From Ovis canadensis (lineage: Eukaryota > Chordata > Mammalia > Artiodactyla > Bovidae): a DNA stretch of 64,000 nt. The notes below the pieces were generated by a model, which searched no databases, was not told the origin of the DNA, and was given only the letters and a program-made list of their open reading frames with translations. The stretch lies in assembly GCF_042477335.2 (NCBI RefSeq), contig NC_091245.1, positions 120,268,501 to 120,332,500 of the forward strand, written 5' to 3'. Shown one piece after another: positions 1-16,200 of the stretch. A program made the position numbers and the translations under genes. The stretch's first letter is position 1, and the number at the start of each line of letters is the position of its first letter.

Positions 1-1692
1 ATATACTCCTTTCCCAATTTGGAACCAGTCTGTTGTTCCATGTCCAGTTCTAACTGTTGCTTCTTGACCTGCATACAGATTTCTCAGGAGTCAGGTAAGG
101 TGGTCTGGTATTCCCATCTCTTTAAGAATTTTCCGCAGTTTGTTGTGATCCACACAGTCAAAGGCTTTAGTGTAGTCAATAAAACAGAAGTAGTTGTTTT
201 TCTGGAACTCTCTTGCTTTTTTGATGAGCCAATGGATGTTGGCAATTTGATCTTTGGTTCCTCTGCCTTTTCTAAAACCAGCTTGAACATCTGGAAATTC
301 ATAGTTCATGTACTGCTGGAGCCTGGCTTGGAGAATTTTGAGCTTTACTTTACTAGTATGGGAGAGGAGTGCAATTGTGTGGTAGTATGGGCATTCCTTA
401 GCATTGCCTTTCTTTGGGACTGGAATGAAAACGGATCTTTTCCAGTCTTGTGGCCACTGCTGAGTTTTCCATTTTGCTGGCATATTGAGTACAGCACTTT
501 CACAGCATCATCTTTTAGGATTTGAAATAGCTCTACTGGAAGTCCATCACCTCCACTAGCTTTGTTCATAGTGATGCTTTCTAATGCCCACTTGACTTCC
601 AATTCCAAGATGTCTGGCTCTAGGTGAGTGATCACACCATCATGGTTATCTGGGTCATGAAGATCTTTTTTGTACAATTCTTCTGTATATTCTTGCCACC
701 TCTTCTTAATATCTTCTGTTTCTGTTAGGTCCATACCATTTCTGTCTTTTATCGAGCCCATCTTTGCACGAGATGTTCCCTTGGTAGCTCTAATTTTCTT
801 GAAGAGATCTCTAGTCTTTCCCATTCTATTGTTTTCCTCTATTTCTGTGCACTGATCACTGAGGAAGGCTTTCTTATCTCTCCTTGCTATTCTTTGGAAC
901 TCTGCATTCAGATGGGTATATCTTTCCTTTTCTCCTTTGCTTTTGGCTTCTCTTCTTTCACAGCTATTTGTGAAAAGAAATAGCTCCCTAGACAAGCATT
1001 TTGCCTTTTTTGTATTTCTTTTTCCTGGGGATGTACAGTGTCACAAACCTCCATCCATAGTTCTTCAGGCACTCTATCAGATTGAATCCCTTGAGTCTAT
1101 TTGTCACTTCCACTGTAAGGGATTTGATTTAGGTCATACCTGAATGACCTAGTGGTTTTCCCTACTTTCTTCAATTTGAATCTGAATTTGGCAATAAGCA
1201 GTTCATGAATTTCATGATCTGAGCCACAGTCAGCTCCCAGTCTTTTTTTGGCTGACTGTATAGAGCTTTTCCATCTTCGGCTGCAAAGAACATAATCAAT
1301 CTGATTTTGGTATTGACCATCTGGTAATGTCCATATGTAGAATCTTCTCTTGTGTTGTTGGAAGAGAGTGTTGCTATGACCAGTGTAGTCTCTTGGCAAA
1401 ACTCTGTTAGCCTTTGCCCTGCTTCATTTTGTACTCCAAGGTGAAATTTGCCTGTTACTCCAGGTATCTCTTGACTTCCTACGTTTACATTTCAGTCCCA
1501 TATGATGACATAATTTTGGGGTGTTAGTTCTAGAAGGTCTTGTAGCTCTTCATAGAACCATTCAACTTCAGCTTCTTCAGCATTACTGGTTGGGGCATAG
1601 ACTTGGATTACTGTGATATTGAATGGTTTGCCTTGGAAATGAACAGAGGTCATTCTGTCATTTTTGAGATTGTGCCCAAGTAATGCATTCAG
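1..1692 (-). mobile_element. BovB (RTE) LINE, partial, running off the window start
   Basis: On the - strand this reads as BovB. An endonuclease segment at about 1690-1100 includes the motif IQVYAPTSNAEEAEVEWFYE. The linker and reverse transcriptase follow down to position 1, including FRKGRGTKDQIANI and FIDYTKAFDCVDHNKL. The 3' third (palm active site and tail) lies outside the window. Several frame breaks and stops separate the pieces, so no functional protein is possible. The match to other BovB copies in this window stops near 1692, making it 5'-truncated. It lies in the intron upstream of the first visible STYXL2 exon. Confidence 0.93.
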
Positions 1693-3689
<1,997 letters not shown>

Positions 3690-3753
3690 AGTCTATGGGG
3701 TCACACAGAGTCGGACACGACTGAAGCGACTTAGCAGCAGCAGCAGCAGCAGA
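3690..3753 (+). mobile_element. BOV-A2 / BovA SINE 3' end with CAG tail
   Basis: The piece contains the characteristic SINE 3' segment CAGAGTCGGACACGACTGAA followed by GCGACTTAG and six CAG units. Only the last roughly 65 bp of the element is present. Confidence 0.85.
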
Positions 3754-4849
3754 GGTGACTACACACAGTTCTTTTTGCAAACCCCAGACCAGATATTAAG
3801 TCAAGACAGCTGTTGCAAGATCCTAACCTTTGGGGCTGAACTGTCTACCCCATTCGCAGCAGCTCTAGAGCATCTAGTAGCGCCAGAGCATCAAGCCAGG
3901 CCAGCCTTCTCAGGCCTTCACATCTAAGTCTTCCTACTAGAGCAGAATGGGGAGGACTGTGCCATTACCCAGAAGATAAGGACAGCACTGGCAACTCTGT
4001 CTACTCCTCGGGACTCCAGGCCCCCAGAGTGATTTTAAGAGATCCCCATGTACATATGAGATTGGGCCCAAGTATTGATATTTTGGTCTGAACTATGAGA
4101 TTTATGGCAAATGCAGGATGGTTTGAATGGTTCCAGGCCAGAGAGCAAGTGTCACAAATGCTACATCGCCAGTGAAATAAGGCATACACTGCTGCCCCTA
4201 CGCACCAGGAGACAAGGAGTCTAGTCCAGTCTAGTCCATCCACATGTGAGACTCAAACATGGGACTTTACAAAAACAAAATCTGGATGCTAAGGGCCCCC
4301 TTTTTAATGAAAGCCAAGGCTCTAGAATAGAAGGCTAGAAAGTCTTTCATTATTCACCCCTAATTAAGATGATCAGGTCATTTTGGAAAGAAGAGAAATA
4401 CTAACCACCCTCCCTGCAAGTTTTAGTAGCCAAGAGGAACCTGTGCGCTGAAAAGTGGCAAACACTTTTCTTTTTTGCAAATGACAAGCAGCTGTGGCAA
4501 CTGGCCAATTGCACAAGCAGCAGGGAAGCCAACAGTGACCCCTGTGAGTGGTGCTCACTGTGGCAGCTCATGTCCACAGGCTGCACACAACCTCCCCGCT
4601 GGGACAGAGAGCCCTGCTCCACCAGCTGCCTGCAGGCCAAAGCGTAGGAGTGCTGGAAACAGATGAGTCTATGCTCCCCACATCATGGTACAGAGTGACA
4701 GTGAATAGATACGGTTTAAGCACAGCATTTGGAGACAACCCTCCAGTCGTTCTCTTATTAAAGTCTTAAGACCTTAGAGCCTGGGAGGACTGAGAAATTC
4801 TAAAGAATGAAACAAACAAGCAAAAAAAGAGTGTGGGAGGTGTCAAAGA
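3754..4849. other. STYXL2 intron, nothing recognised
   Basis: Single-copy-looking sequence without a supported gene. Short antisense frames at 4001-4243 and 4373-4640 show no recognisable domains. Confidence 0.55.
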
Positions 4850-5630
4850 CACAAGAGCTCCTTGTAGATGCTGTCTGATTCACTTTGTCCCCAAGTTCAT
4901 CTTAGAGTTCAATCGAATTCAAGACACAAAGCAGAGACATGGGCAAAAACTGTTGGTAGTCGCTCTTGGTGATGCCAGTCATCAGCTCCTGGGTACATTC
5001 TGGAAGCTCCCCGAGAAGAGTCCCGGGCAGCCCGAGAAGACGGTAAATGGTGGGACCACAGTTTCTGAGGGTAATACTGTGTTGTCAAGAATTTTTCAAG
5101 AGCCTTTCAATACACACCAGCACCCAGCCACACAATTCCTGCCAATGTGAACATAAGAGCCAATATGAGCTGCGCTGACCACACAGTCTTCCTCAGTAAA
5201 GGTGTGGTCTCCAATACGTAAAGGAAGAAATGCAACCTTTGCTGAATTTCTTAAATGGTAGCCTTAGGACACCCCAACTTTTCACACCACAATGACGTCC
5301 AACTCTTCCATTCGTCAGATCCCCTCGGATAACACAGTCATTCATCACAGTGGTCTTGCCATTGAGAACAATGTTCTGACTGCCACGCGGTACAGACTGG
5401 CGGTTAACTTTGTTCTCAGATGCCATCTCGACATACTCAGACTTGTAGAGCAGCTCGCCCCGCTCCCTGGCCACCAACTCCTCACAGCTGTGGCTCCTGT
5501 CAAAGTCTGTCCGCCAGTCTTTCTGATTGGAACTCCGACAACTTCTGGCTGCTCCACCGCTTCTGCTCTGGGTGGTCAGTGGTCCTGACCTCCAGTTCTT
5601 GTTCAGAGTCTTTTCTTAGGAACAAGTCCT
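4850..5630 (-). pseudogene. DCTN5 (pseudogene): Processed pseudogene of DCTN5 (dynactin subunit 5, p25), antisense in a STYXL2 intron
   Basis: On the - strand, 5477 downward reads as the N-terminal half of DCTN5. Recognisable segments are [31 protein letters not shown] and GRHCGVKS, from the left-handed beta-helix (hexapeptide-repeat) fold of this dynactin pointed-end subunit. At about 5235 a one-base deletion shifts the frame. The homology then continues in the next frame ([18 protein letters not shown]), meets an in-frame stop near 5095, and resumes as [20 protein letters not shown] and CPGLFSG down to about 5000. The coding exons are joined without introns, which marks a retrocopy. The N-terminus differs from the parent and one codon near the start is missing. 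The parent's 5'UTR probably extends to about 5620. No clear poly(A) remnant or target-site duplication was found, so the ends are approximate. Confidence 0.85.
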
Positions 5631-7254
<1,624 letters not shown>

Positions 7255-7430
7255 TGCTATGCTCTGTTTATACAAGGAATCACAGTTTTCTTACCAATAG
7301 AACAAATAGATCTAGTGCTCCTAAAATTACTGTGAGGATTAAAATTGCAAAAATGCATATAAGAGCTCATTTAGCACAGAATTGGACCAATAATAAATGT
7401 TTTAAAACTTATAGCTATTACTATAATAAA
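7255..7430 (+). repeat. MIR-like SINE remnant
   Basis: The order TGTGAGGATTAAAAT, ATGCATATAAGAGC, TTAGCACAGAATTGG, then AATAAATG resembles the 3' half of a mammalian MIR element. It is strongly diverged. Confidence 0.5.
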
Positions 7431-7504
7431 TATTAGTAATGATTCCTGAGAGGGACATTTCCTATCACCAACTGGCCAGGAAGGCTAACTTTTAATGGAA
7501 ATGT

Positions 7505-7672
7505 GTATAATGCAAGAGGCACAGGTTTGATCCCTGAGTCAGGAATATCCCCTAGAGTAGGAAACGGCAACTTGTTCCAGTATTCTTGCCTTGAAAATTC
7601 CATGGACAGAGCAGCCTGGAGGGCTATAGTCCATGGGGTGGCAAAGAGCTGGACGTGACTGAGCACACACAT
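7505..7672 (+). mobile_element. Bov-tA SINE, diverged
   Basis: Contains the tRNA-derived B-box region (GGTTTGATCCCTGAG), then the ruminant SINE body (CCAGTATTCTTGCC, GCCTGGAGGGCTA) and end (GTGACTGAGCACA). The tRNA-like head is largely degraded. Confidence 0.8.
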
Positions 7673-7689
7673 ATCCCCACTTCATGGGT

Positions 7690-9229
7690 CACAGTATTGT
7701 CATACTGAAGGGGCTTGCATAACTCAATGGAGCCATGCCATGTGGGGCCGCCCAAGGCTGATGAGTCACAGTGAAGAATTCTGACAAAACATGGTCCACT
7801 AGAGGAAGGAATCACTCCAGTATTCCTGCCACGAGAACCCTATGAACTGTATAAAAAGGCAAAAAGGTATGACACCAGGATATGAGCCCCATAGGTCAGA
7901 AGGTGTCCAACATGCTACTGAAGAAGACCAGAGGGCAATTACTAATAACTCCAGAAAGACTGAAGCAGCTGAGTCAAAGTGGAAGTGATGCTCAGTTGTG
8001 GATGTGTCTAGTGGTGAAAGTAAAGTCCGATGCTGTAAAGAACAATATTGCACAGGAACCTGGAATGTTGGGTCCATGAATCAAGGTAAATTGGATGTGG
8101 TCAAGCAGGAGAGGGCAAGAGTGAACATCAATATCTTAAGAATCAGTGAATTAAAATTGATTAGAACGGGTGAGTTTAATTCAGATGACCATTATATCTA
8201 CTACTGTGGCAATAAATCCCTTAGAAGAAATGGAGTAGCGCTCATAGTCAACAGAAGAATCTGAAATGCCTTACTTGGGTGCAATCTCAGATATCCAAAA
8301 AATGACAAAATATGTAAAAACCTCAGATATGCAAAAACGACAGAATGATCTTGCTTTGTTTCCAAGGTAAACCATTCAACATCATAGTAATCCAAGTCTA
8401 TGCCCCAACCACTAGTGCTGAAGAAGCTGAAGTTGACTAGTTCTATTGAAACCCACAAGACCTTCTAGAACACCAAAGCTCCTTTTCATCACAGGGGACT
8501 GGAATGCAAAAGTAGGAAGTCAAGAGATACCTGGAACAACAGGCAATTGGAATACAAATTGAAGCAGGGCAAAGGCCAACAGAGTTTTGTTAAGCAAATA
8601 TCCTTTTTCAACAACACAAGAGACAACTATACAAGTGGACATCACCCTATAGCCAATTCTGAAATCAGATTGATTATGTTCTTTCCAGCCAAAGATGAAG
8701 AAACTCTAACAACCAGCGAAAACAAGACCTGGGGCTGACTGTGAGCACCTTATTGCAAAAATCAAGCTTAAGTTGAAGAAAGTAGGGAAAATCATTAGGC
8801 TATTCAGGTATGACCTAAATAAAATCCCTTATGATTATACGGTGGAGGTGATGGATAAACTTAAGGAATTGGATCTGGTAGACAGAGTGCCTGAAGAGGT
8901 ATGCATGAAGGTTTGTAACTTCGTATAGGAGGCAGTGACCAAAATCATCACCAAGAAAAAGAAATGCAAGAAAGCAAAGCAGTTTTCTGAGGAGGTTTAC
9001 AAATAGCTGAGGGAAGAAGAGAAGCAAAAAGGCAAGAGGGAAAAGGAAAGATATACCCAATTAGTCACAGTTCCAGAGACCAACAGGGAGAGCTCAGAAA
9101 GCCTTCGCAATGAACTATGCAAAGAAATAAAGGAAAACGATAGAATGGGAAAGGCTAGAGATCTCTTCAAGAAAAATAAAGCCATCAGGGAACATTTCAT
9201 GCAAGGATGGGCACAATAAAGGACAGAAA
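7690..9229 (+). mobile_element. BovB LINE, 5' half (continues at 20959)
   Basis: Reads as BovB from near its 5' leader (ATGCCATGTGGGGCCGCCC) through the endonuclease region (about 8060-8830) and into the linker before the reverse transcriptase (ENDRMGKARDLFKK at about 9130). There are many stops and frameshifts. The match stops abruptly at 9229 in the middle of the coding region and resumes, with a 12-bp duplication, at 20959. The break is therefore an insertion site rather than a truncation. The 5' boundary is approximate. Confidence 0.9.
9218..9229 (+). repeat. Target-site duplication of the L1 insertion (left copy)
   Basis: AAAGGACAGAAA occurs here and again at 20959-20970, on either side of the L1. 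It belongs to the BovB coding sequence. The T|AAA junction fits L1 endonuclease preference. Confidence 0.88.
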
Positions 9230-10228
9230 AAGAGGACTGAAGATAGCAGAGAATGTGGAGTACATCTCTCTCCATGGATACACCAGGAATACACCTTAGC
9301 ATACAGAAATGCATGCAGAACACCAGCTGAGAGTGGGCAGGAGTACCTGACCTGAGGAAAAGAATATATAGAACCACACAAAACTTGGTCGGATGAAGGA
9401 ACTAAGGGGGAAAACAGGAGTGTTAGTAGAACTGGACCTGCCCTCGGTGGGTGGGGGAACTGAAGCAGGGGTCCGATCCCCACATCAGGTAGTTGCCTGA
9501 GTTAGAGGAGAAACATTTAAGGCTGAGAGTGAAACGGCTGATCTGCAGCAGCCTAAGTGGAATGAGATCAGACAGTCCTTGCTGCAGCCATACACACCCT
9601 GGACAGGGATGAGGGTCCCCTGGAAGGTGCAGCGCGGCTGGGAGCTGGAGTCTGGGGAGTGTGGAGTGAGCCCAGTGCGAGGGCTGCTGTTGACTGCAGA
9701 GAGACAGATCAAGGGGAGGCGAGGGAGGAGATTGTGATGAGAAATGCCTGTGGAGGAAAGCCAGGTGGCCATGGAAGCAAGGCGATACTGCTGAGTCACG
9801 CATAGGGGATGGAGCCATCACCATAGCCTCTCTCCCCACATGTCAGCATTGGCAGCAGCTGAAGAACAGAGAGGCTGGCCCATCGAACGTCTGACTCACT
9901 GAACTACAGAGTAGGGCCTCACCCAGGTTGCTCCTTTAAGTGACTGATGTGCAAAACAAGAGTAGGATGCCCAGCCAGGGGGTCCCTCTGAGTGCCTAAA
10001 TGGGCGGAGCTAGAGAGAAAGACTGGCCAAAGAGGCCTTCTGATTGCCAGCTACACAGGCTCAAAAAAAGACTCTTTAGAGTCATAACTCCTGTGGCAGA
10101 GGCAGTCCGTGTCCCTGCACACTTCACGCCGCCAGGGTCCGCACAGGCCAAGCAGCTGGGCCACCTTCACACTCAACTCTCATTGGGGCAGAGCTGCCAC
10201 AGGCAAAACAGTCTTGCATCTATGCGTG

Positions 10229-10362
10229 CAGGGTCACTTCAGTAGTGTCCAGCTCTTTGCGACCCTGTGAACTGTGGTCACCCAGTCTTCTCTGTCAGGG
10301 AAGGGGTTCTCCAGGCAAGAATACTGGAGCGTACTGGCCAGTACTGGTAGCCATGCCCTCCT
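10229..10362 (-). mobile_element. Old Bov-tA/BovA SINE (host of the next SINE)
   Basis: Reverse orientation of the ruminant SINE body (TTCTCCAGGCAAGAATACTG and GTGTCCAGCTCTTTGCGACC), diverged. Its sequence GCCATGCCCTCCT is duplicated around the SINE inserted at 10363. Confidence 0.7.
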
Positions 10363-10498
10363 GCTACTGCTGCTAAGTCGCTTCAGTCGTGTCCAACTCT
10401 GTGCAACCCCATAGATGGCAGCCCACCAGGCTCCCCCATTCCTGGGATTCTTCAGGCAAGAACGCTGGAGTGGGCTGCCATTTCCTTCTCCATGGAGC
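10363..10498 (-). mobile_element. BOV-A2-type SINE monomer with 13-bp target duplication
   Basis: Starts on the + strand with the reversed CAG tail (GCTACTGCTGCTAAGTCGC) and contains CACCAGGCTCCCCCATTCC. The direct repeat GCCATGCCCTCCT at 10350-10362 and 10499-10511 flanks it exactly. Confidence 0.88.
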
Positions 10499-12225
10499 GC
10501 CATGCCCTCCTAGACCACTACAGTTCCTGATGCCCTTAGCCACCAACTCCCCTGAGGACCTGGTGCTGCCAGAACCCCTGCGACCCAAGCAGCTGCACCT
10601 CCTCCACACCTGGCCCTCACTGGAGCAGACCCAAGTCCTCCAGGGAAGCCGCAGGAGCAAAGCCCAGTGGATGACCCACATGCAGAGATGGAAATAAAAC
10701 CAGAATTGAAACCCACAGGCAGTGTGGCTAAGGAAGAAGACCCAAAGCCTTCCCACCAGTTGAACTAGCTGCAGATTAAATCCACATGATCAACTAGGCA
10801 GACTCTGTGTCTATGGAATATATAAATGGTCATTGAGAGCTCCTACAAAAGAAAATTCAGTAGTTCTGATAACTGCGGATATTGGAGGCAAGAACATACA
10901 GGAGGAGGACCAGATTAGAATCTGAGCTTCCCTCACAGCAGGTCCAGAGATCAGCACAGTGTTGGAGGGCATCCTAGAGAGGTGAGGTGGACTGTCACTC
11001 CCAGTAAGGGAAAGGACTCTGACAGCAATGACTCAAGAAAAACATTTATTATTTTTATGTTTTGTCTTACTCTGTAGATCCCTTTGGATTTCTTTCCCCT
11101 TTCCACTCCTCTCTGTTGTAGTTGTTGATTTTATTGGCACTATGAAATCTAATTAAGCTTTTGAGCTTTTTTTTTAATCAGTCACTTTTTTTTTAAATTG
11201 CTATTATAAATCTTTGCCTCTACATTGGGCTTTTGCAGTTCTGTGGAGTTTTCCTTTTTTTTTTTTTCCTTCTTCTGTTTTTTTCTTTCTTTTCTCTTCT
11301 TTATAATTTTAATTTTTTAAACCTATTATATTTTTTCTACATTTATTCCTTTGTTTGTCTTTCCTACTGTTCTTTTCCCCTTGCAGTTAATCTTTAATGT
11401 ATATAAATCTTCTTAATCTACCTCTATTTAACTTTGCATAGCTATTCTTTCTTTCTTTCCTCTCCTCTCAACATTTTGGTAGTGTAATTTTCATTGCTTT
11501 ATTCCCCAATTGGCACCTTGCTTTAATTTTGTTTTCCAGTTCATGCTTTAGTTAGTTTTGTTCTTAACTGGTAAATATAATTTTTTATTTCCTTTGTTTG
11601 TTGGGTCAATCTACTGAACTTTACTTTTGTTGGTGGGCTGTTTTCACTTTGCTCATGGGTCTATACGTATATCTGTATATTCTATTATTTTAATTATTTT
11701 CTTGATTTTGTAATTGCCATTTGTCTGGGGTTCATCTTTGGTTTCTCAATTTTGGATATTTGTTTTAATCTCACTTAATCCCATAACAAACCACTTGTGG
11801 AATCTTTGTTCCTGACCAGAAATCAAGCCCAGGGCTTTTGCAGTGGGAGCACTGACTCCAAGACTCCAGACAACCAGAGAACTAATCTTAGGGAGTATCA
11901 AATAGTGAGAACTCACACAAAGAAAACCACTTGAATACAAGACCCAGCATCACCATCCACTAGTAGCACCCTGTGCAGGATGCCTCTTCTAAACAACAAA
12001 CAAAACAAAAACACAAACCCAATCATCAGCAGACAGGATTACCACCTCACTCAGCCTTACTATCAGAGGAAAAACGCACAAAAACGAAGCACAAATCTCA
12101 CCCTTTACAAGCTTACACAAACCACTGGACCAAATTTAGGAGGGCAGAAACCAATCAGAAGAAAGAATTCAACCCTGAAGCCTGGGAATAGGAGACCTCA
12201 AACACAACAAGTTTAAAAAAAATAA

Positions 12226-13130
12226 TGAAAAGGCAGAGAAATACTACACAAATGAAGGAACAAACTAGAAACACATTAGTCCAAACAAATGAAGAGGAAA
12301 TATGCAAACTACCTGAAAAAGTATTCAGAATAATGAGAGTAAAGATGCTCAAAAACCTTGAACACAAAATGGATAAAATGCAAGAATAAATTAACAAAGA
12401 CCTAGAAGAATTAAAGAATAAACATACAGAGACAAACAACACAACTAATGAAATTAAAAATACTCTAGAAAGAATCAATAGCAGAATATCTGAAGCAGAA
12501 GAACGAATCAGTGAGCTGGAAGACAAAGTGGTGGAAATAACTTCTGAAGAGCAGAATAAAGTAAAAAGAATGAAAACAACTGATAACAGTCTCAGAGACC
12601 TCTGGGACAATATCAAATGCACCAATATTGGGATTATAGGGGTTCCAGAAGAAGAAGAGAAAAAGAAAGGGTATGAAAAAATTTTTTAAGATATTATAGT
12701 TTGAAATTTCCCCAACATGGAAGAGGAAATAGTCAATCAAGTGCAAGAGGCACAAAGAGTCCCATACAGGATAAACCCAAGGATAAACATGCCAAGACAT
12801 ATACTAATCCAACTAATAAAAACTAAACACAAAGAAAAAACATTAAAGCAGCAAGGGAGAAGCAACAATTAACATACAAGGGAAAGCTCATATGCTCAAC
12901 AGTTGATCTTTCAGCAAAAACTCTGCAGGCCAGAAGGGAATGGCAGGATATATTTAAAGTACTGAAAGGAAAAATCTACAACCAAAATTACTGTACCCAG
13001 CAAGGATCTCATTCAAAATGGATGGAGAAATAAAAAGCTTTTCAGATAAGCAAAAGTCAAGAGAATTCAGTACCACAAAACCAGCTTTACAGCAAATGTT
13101 AAAGGGACTTATATAGTCAAGAAATACAAG
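12226..13130 (+). pseudogene. L1 ORF1 (RNA-binding protein), broken
   Basis: L1 ORF1 encodes a trimeric coiled-coil RNA chaperone. Here the + strand shows the coiled-coil segment (about 12440-12540, SRISEAEERISELEDKVVEI) and the RNA-recognition region (NIGIIGVPEEEEKKKG at about 12625). The C-terminal motif MPRHILIQLIKTKHKEK follows at about 12790. Stops at about 12268, 12387 and 12688, plus frame shifts, prevent a full-length product. Confidence 0.85.
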
Positions 13131-13212
13131 ACAAGAAAAAAGATCTACAAAATCAACCCCAAACAATTAAGAAAATGGCAATAGGAACATATGTATGAAT
13201 AATTACTTTAAA

Positions 13213-16200
13213 TGTAAATGAATTAAATGGTCCAACCAAAAGACACAGACTAGCTGAATGGATACAAAAACAAGATCCATATGCATACGCTGTCTACAAG
13301 AAACACACTTCAGACCTCAAGACACATATAAACTGAAAGTGAGAGGATGGAAAAATATATTCCATGCAAATGGGAAAGAAAAGAAAGCTGGAGTAGCAAT
13401 CCTCATATCAGACAAAATAGACCTTAACATAAAGACTATTACAAGAGATAAGGAAGGACACTACATAATGATCAATGGATCAATCCAAGAGGAAGACATA
13501 ACAATTGTAAATATCTATGCACCAACATGACTGAGCGACTTCACTTTCCCTTTTCATTTCCATGTACTGGAGAAGGAAATGGCAACCCACTCCAGTGTTC
13601 TTGCCTGGAGAATCCCAGGAATGGAGGAGCCTGGTGTGCTGCCATCTATGATGTCGCACAGAGTCGGACATGACTGAAGCGACTTAGCAGCAGCAGCAGC
13701 ATGCACCCAACACAGGAGCACCTCAATTCATAAGAGAAACACTAACATACATAAAAGGAGAAATTGACAGTAACACAATAATAGTAGGAGACTTTAACAC
13801 CCTACCCACACCAATTGGCAGATCATCAAAACAGAAAATTAACAAGGAAACACAAGTCTTAAATGACACATTAGATGAGATGGGGTCTCACTGATATTTT
13901 CAGGACATTCCATCCCAGTACAGAAGAATACAACTTCTTCTCAAGTGCACATGGAACATTCTCCAGGATAGACCACATCCTGATTCCCAAACCAAACCTC
14001 AGCAAATTTAAGAGAATTGAAATTGTATTATGCATCTTCTCCAACCACAGCGCTATAAGACTAGATATCAATTACAAGAAAGAACTGTAAGAAACAAAAA
14101 CACATGGAGATTAAACAATAAATTTCTAAATAACCAACAGGTTACTGAAGAAATCAAAAGGGAACTCAAAAAATTTCTAGAAGCAAATGACAATGAAAAC
14201 ATGACAACTCAAAACCTACAGGATACAGCAAAAGCAGTTTTAAGAGGGAATTTTATAGCAATACAATCCTACCTCAAGAAACAAGAAAAACATCAAATAA
14301 ACAACCTAACTTTACCCCTAAAACAACTGGAAAAAGAACAAAAAACCCCTCAAAATTAGTAGAAGGAAAGAAATCATAATGATCCAAACAGTAATAAATG
14401 AAAAAGAAATGAAAGAAACAATAGTAAAGATCAATAAAACTAAAAGCTGGTTCTTTGAAAAGGTAAACAAAATTGACAAAACTTTAGCCAGACTCATCAA
14501 GAACAAAAGAGAAGAATCCAACCAACAAATCAGAAATGAAAAAGGAGAGGTTACAACAGACAATGCAGAAATACAAAGGATTATAAGTGACTATTATGAT
14601 CAACTATATGGCAATAAAATGGATAACCTGGAAGAAATGGACAGAGTCTTAGAAAAGTTCAATCTTCCAAGACTGAACCAGAAAGAAATAGAAATTATGA
14701 ACAATCCAATTACAAGCACTGAAACTGAATCTGTGATCAAAAATCTCCCAAAAAACAAAAGCCCAGGACCAGATGGATTCACAGGAGAATTCTATCAAAC
14801 ATTTAGAGAAGAGCTAAGGCCTATCCTTCTAAAACTCTTTCAAAAAACTGAAGAGGAAAGAACACTTCTAAACTCATTCTACAAGGCTATCATCACCCCG
14901 ATACTAAAACCAGACAAAGACAACACAAAAAAGGAAAAATACAAGCCAATATCACTGATGAACATAGATGCAAAAATCCTCAACAAAAGTTTAGCAAATA
15001 GAGTTCAGCAACACATCAAAAATTTCATACACCATGAGCAAGTTGGGATTATTCCAAGGATGCAAGGATTCTTCAGTATATGCAAATCATTCAATGTGAT
15101 ACACCATATTAACAAATCAAAAGAAAAAAACCATATGATCACCTCAATAGATGCAGAAAAAGACTTTGACAAAATTCAGCACCCATTTATGTTTAAAACT
15201 CTTCAAAAAATGGGCATAGAAGGAACTTACCTCAACATAGTAAAGGCCATATATGATAAGCCTACAGCAAATGTTATTCTCAATGGTGAAAAACTAAAAG
15301 CATCCTCCTAAGACCAGGAACAAGACAAGGGTGTCCACTTTCACCACTATTACTCAACATAGTTCTGGAAGTCCAAGCTACAGCAATGAGAGAAGAAAAT
15401 GAAATAAAAGGAATCCAGATCAGAAAAGAAGTAAAGCTCTCACTGTTTGCAGATGACATGATACTGTACATAGAAAACCCTAAAGATAGTATCAGAAAAT
15501 TACTAGAGCTAATCAGTGAGTTTAGCAAAGTTGCAGGATACAAAATTAATACTCAAAAATCACTTGCATTTCTAGGTACTAACAATGAAAAATCAGAAAG
15601 AGAAATTAAGGAATCAATCCCATTCACCATTGCAACAAAAAGAATTAAATATCTAGGAATAAACTTACCTAAGGAGACAAAAGAACTGTACATAGAAAAT
15701 TACAAGACACTAATGAAAGAAATCAAAGATGACATAAACAGAAGGAGAGCTATTCCATGTTCCTGGGTAGGAAGAATCGATTTTGTGAAAATGACTATAC
15801 TACCAAACTGCAATCTACAGATTCAATGTGATCCCTATCAAATTACCAATGGCATTCATCACAGAACTAGAACAAAAAATTTCACAATTCATATGGAAAC
15901 ACAAAAAACACCGAATAGCCAAAACAGTCCTAAGAAAGCAGAATGGAGCTGGAGGAATCAACCTTCCTGACTTCAGATTACACTACAAAGCTGCAGTCAT
16001 CAAGACAGTATGGTACTGGCACAAAAACAGAAATATAGACCAATGGAACAAGATACAAAGCCCAGATATAAACCAATGTTCCTATGGGTATCTTATTTTT
16101 GATAAAGGATACAAGAATATACAATGAAGCAAAGATAGTCTCTTCAATAAATGATGCTGGGAAAACTGGACAGCTGCATGTAAAAGAATGAAATTAGAAC

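Larger units (their letters stand above)
9230..12225 (+). mobile_element. L1 LINE 5' region (5'UTR and T-rich segment)
   Basis: This lies between the left target-site duplication and ORF1 of the L1. Its first 0.6 kb is moderately GC-rich. From about 11040 it is a T- and pyrimidine-rich stretch, then A-rich sequence leading into ORF1. I assign it to L1 from position and continuity, because no other element boundary is visible apart from two SINEs at 10229-10498. Antisense open frames at 9423-9839 have no recognisable protein content. Confidence 0.7.

Noticed and set aside
3720-3753. CAG repeat as an independent triplet microsatellite or CRISPR-like array
   Set aside because: It is the normal 3' tail of a BovA SINE. 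No spaced palindromic direct repeats typical of CRISPR exist anywhere in the window.
9423-9839. 138-codon antisense frame
   Set aside because: It lies in the L1 5' region on the strand opposite the element and has no domain.
14379-15970. L1 reverse transcriptase with intact FADD as a possibly active element
   Set aside because: There is a frame break at 15311, a SINE in the endonuclease, a BovB in ORF2 and a broken ORF1.
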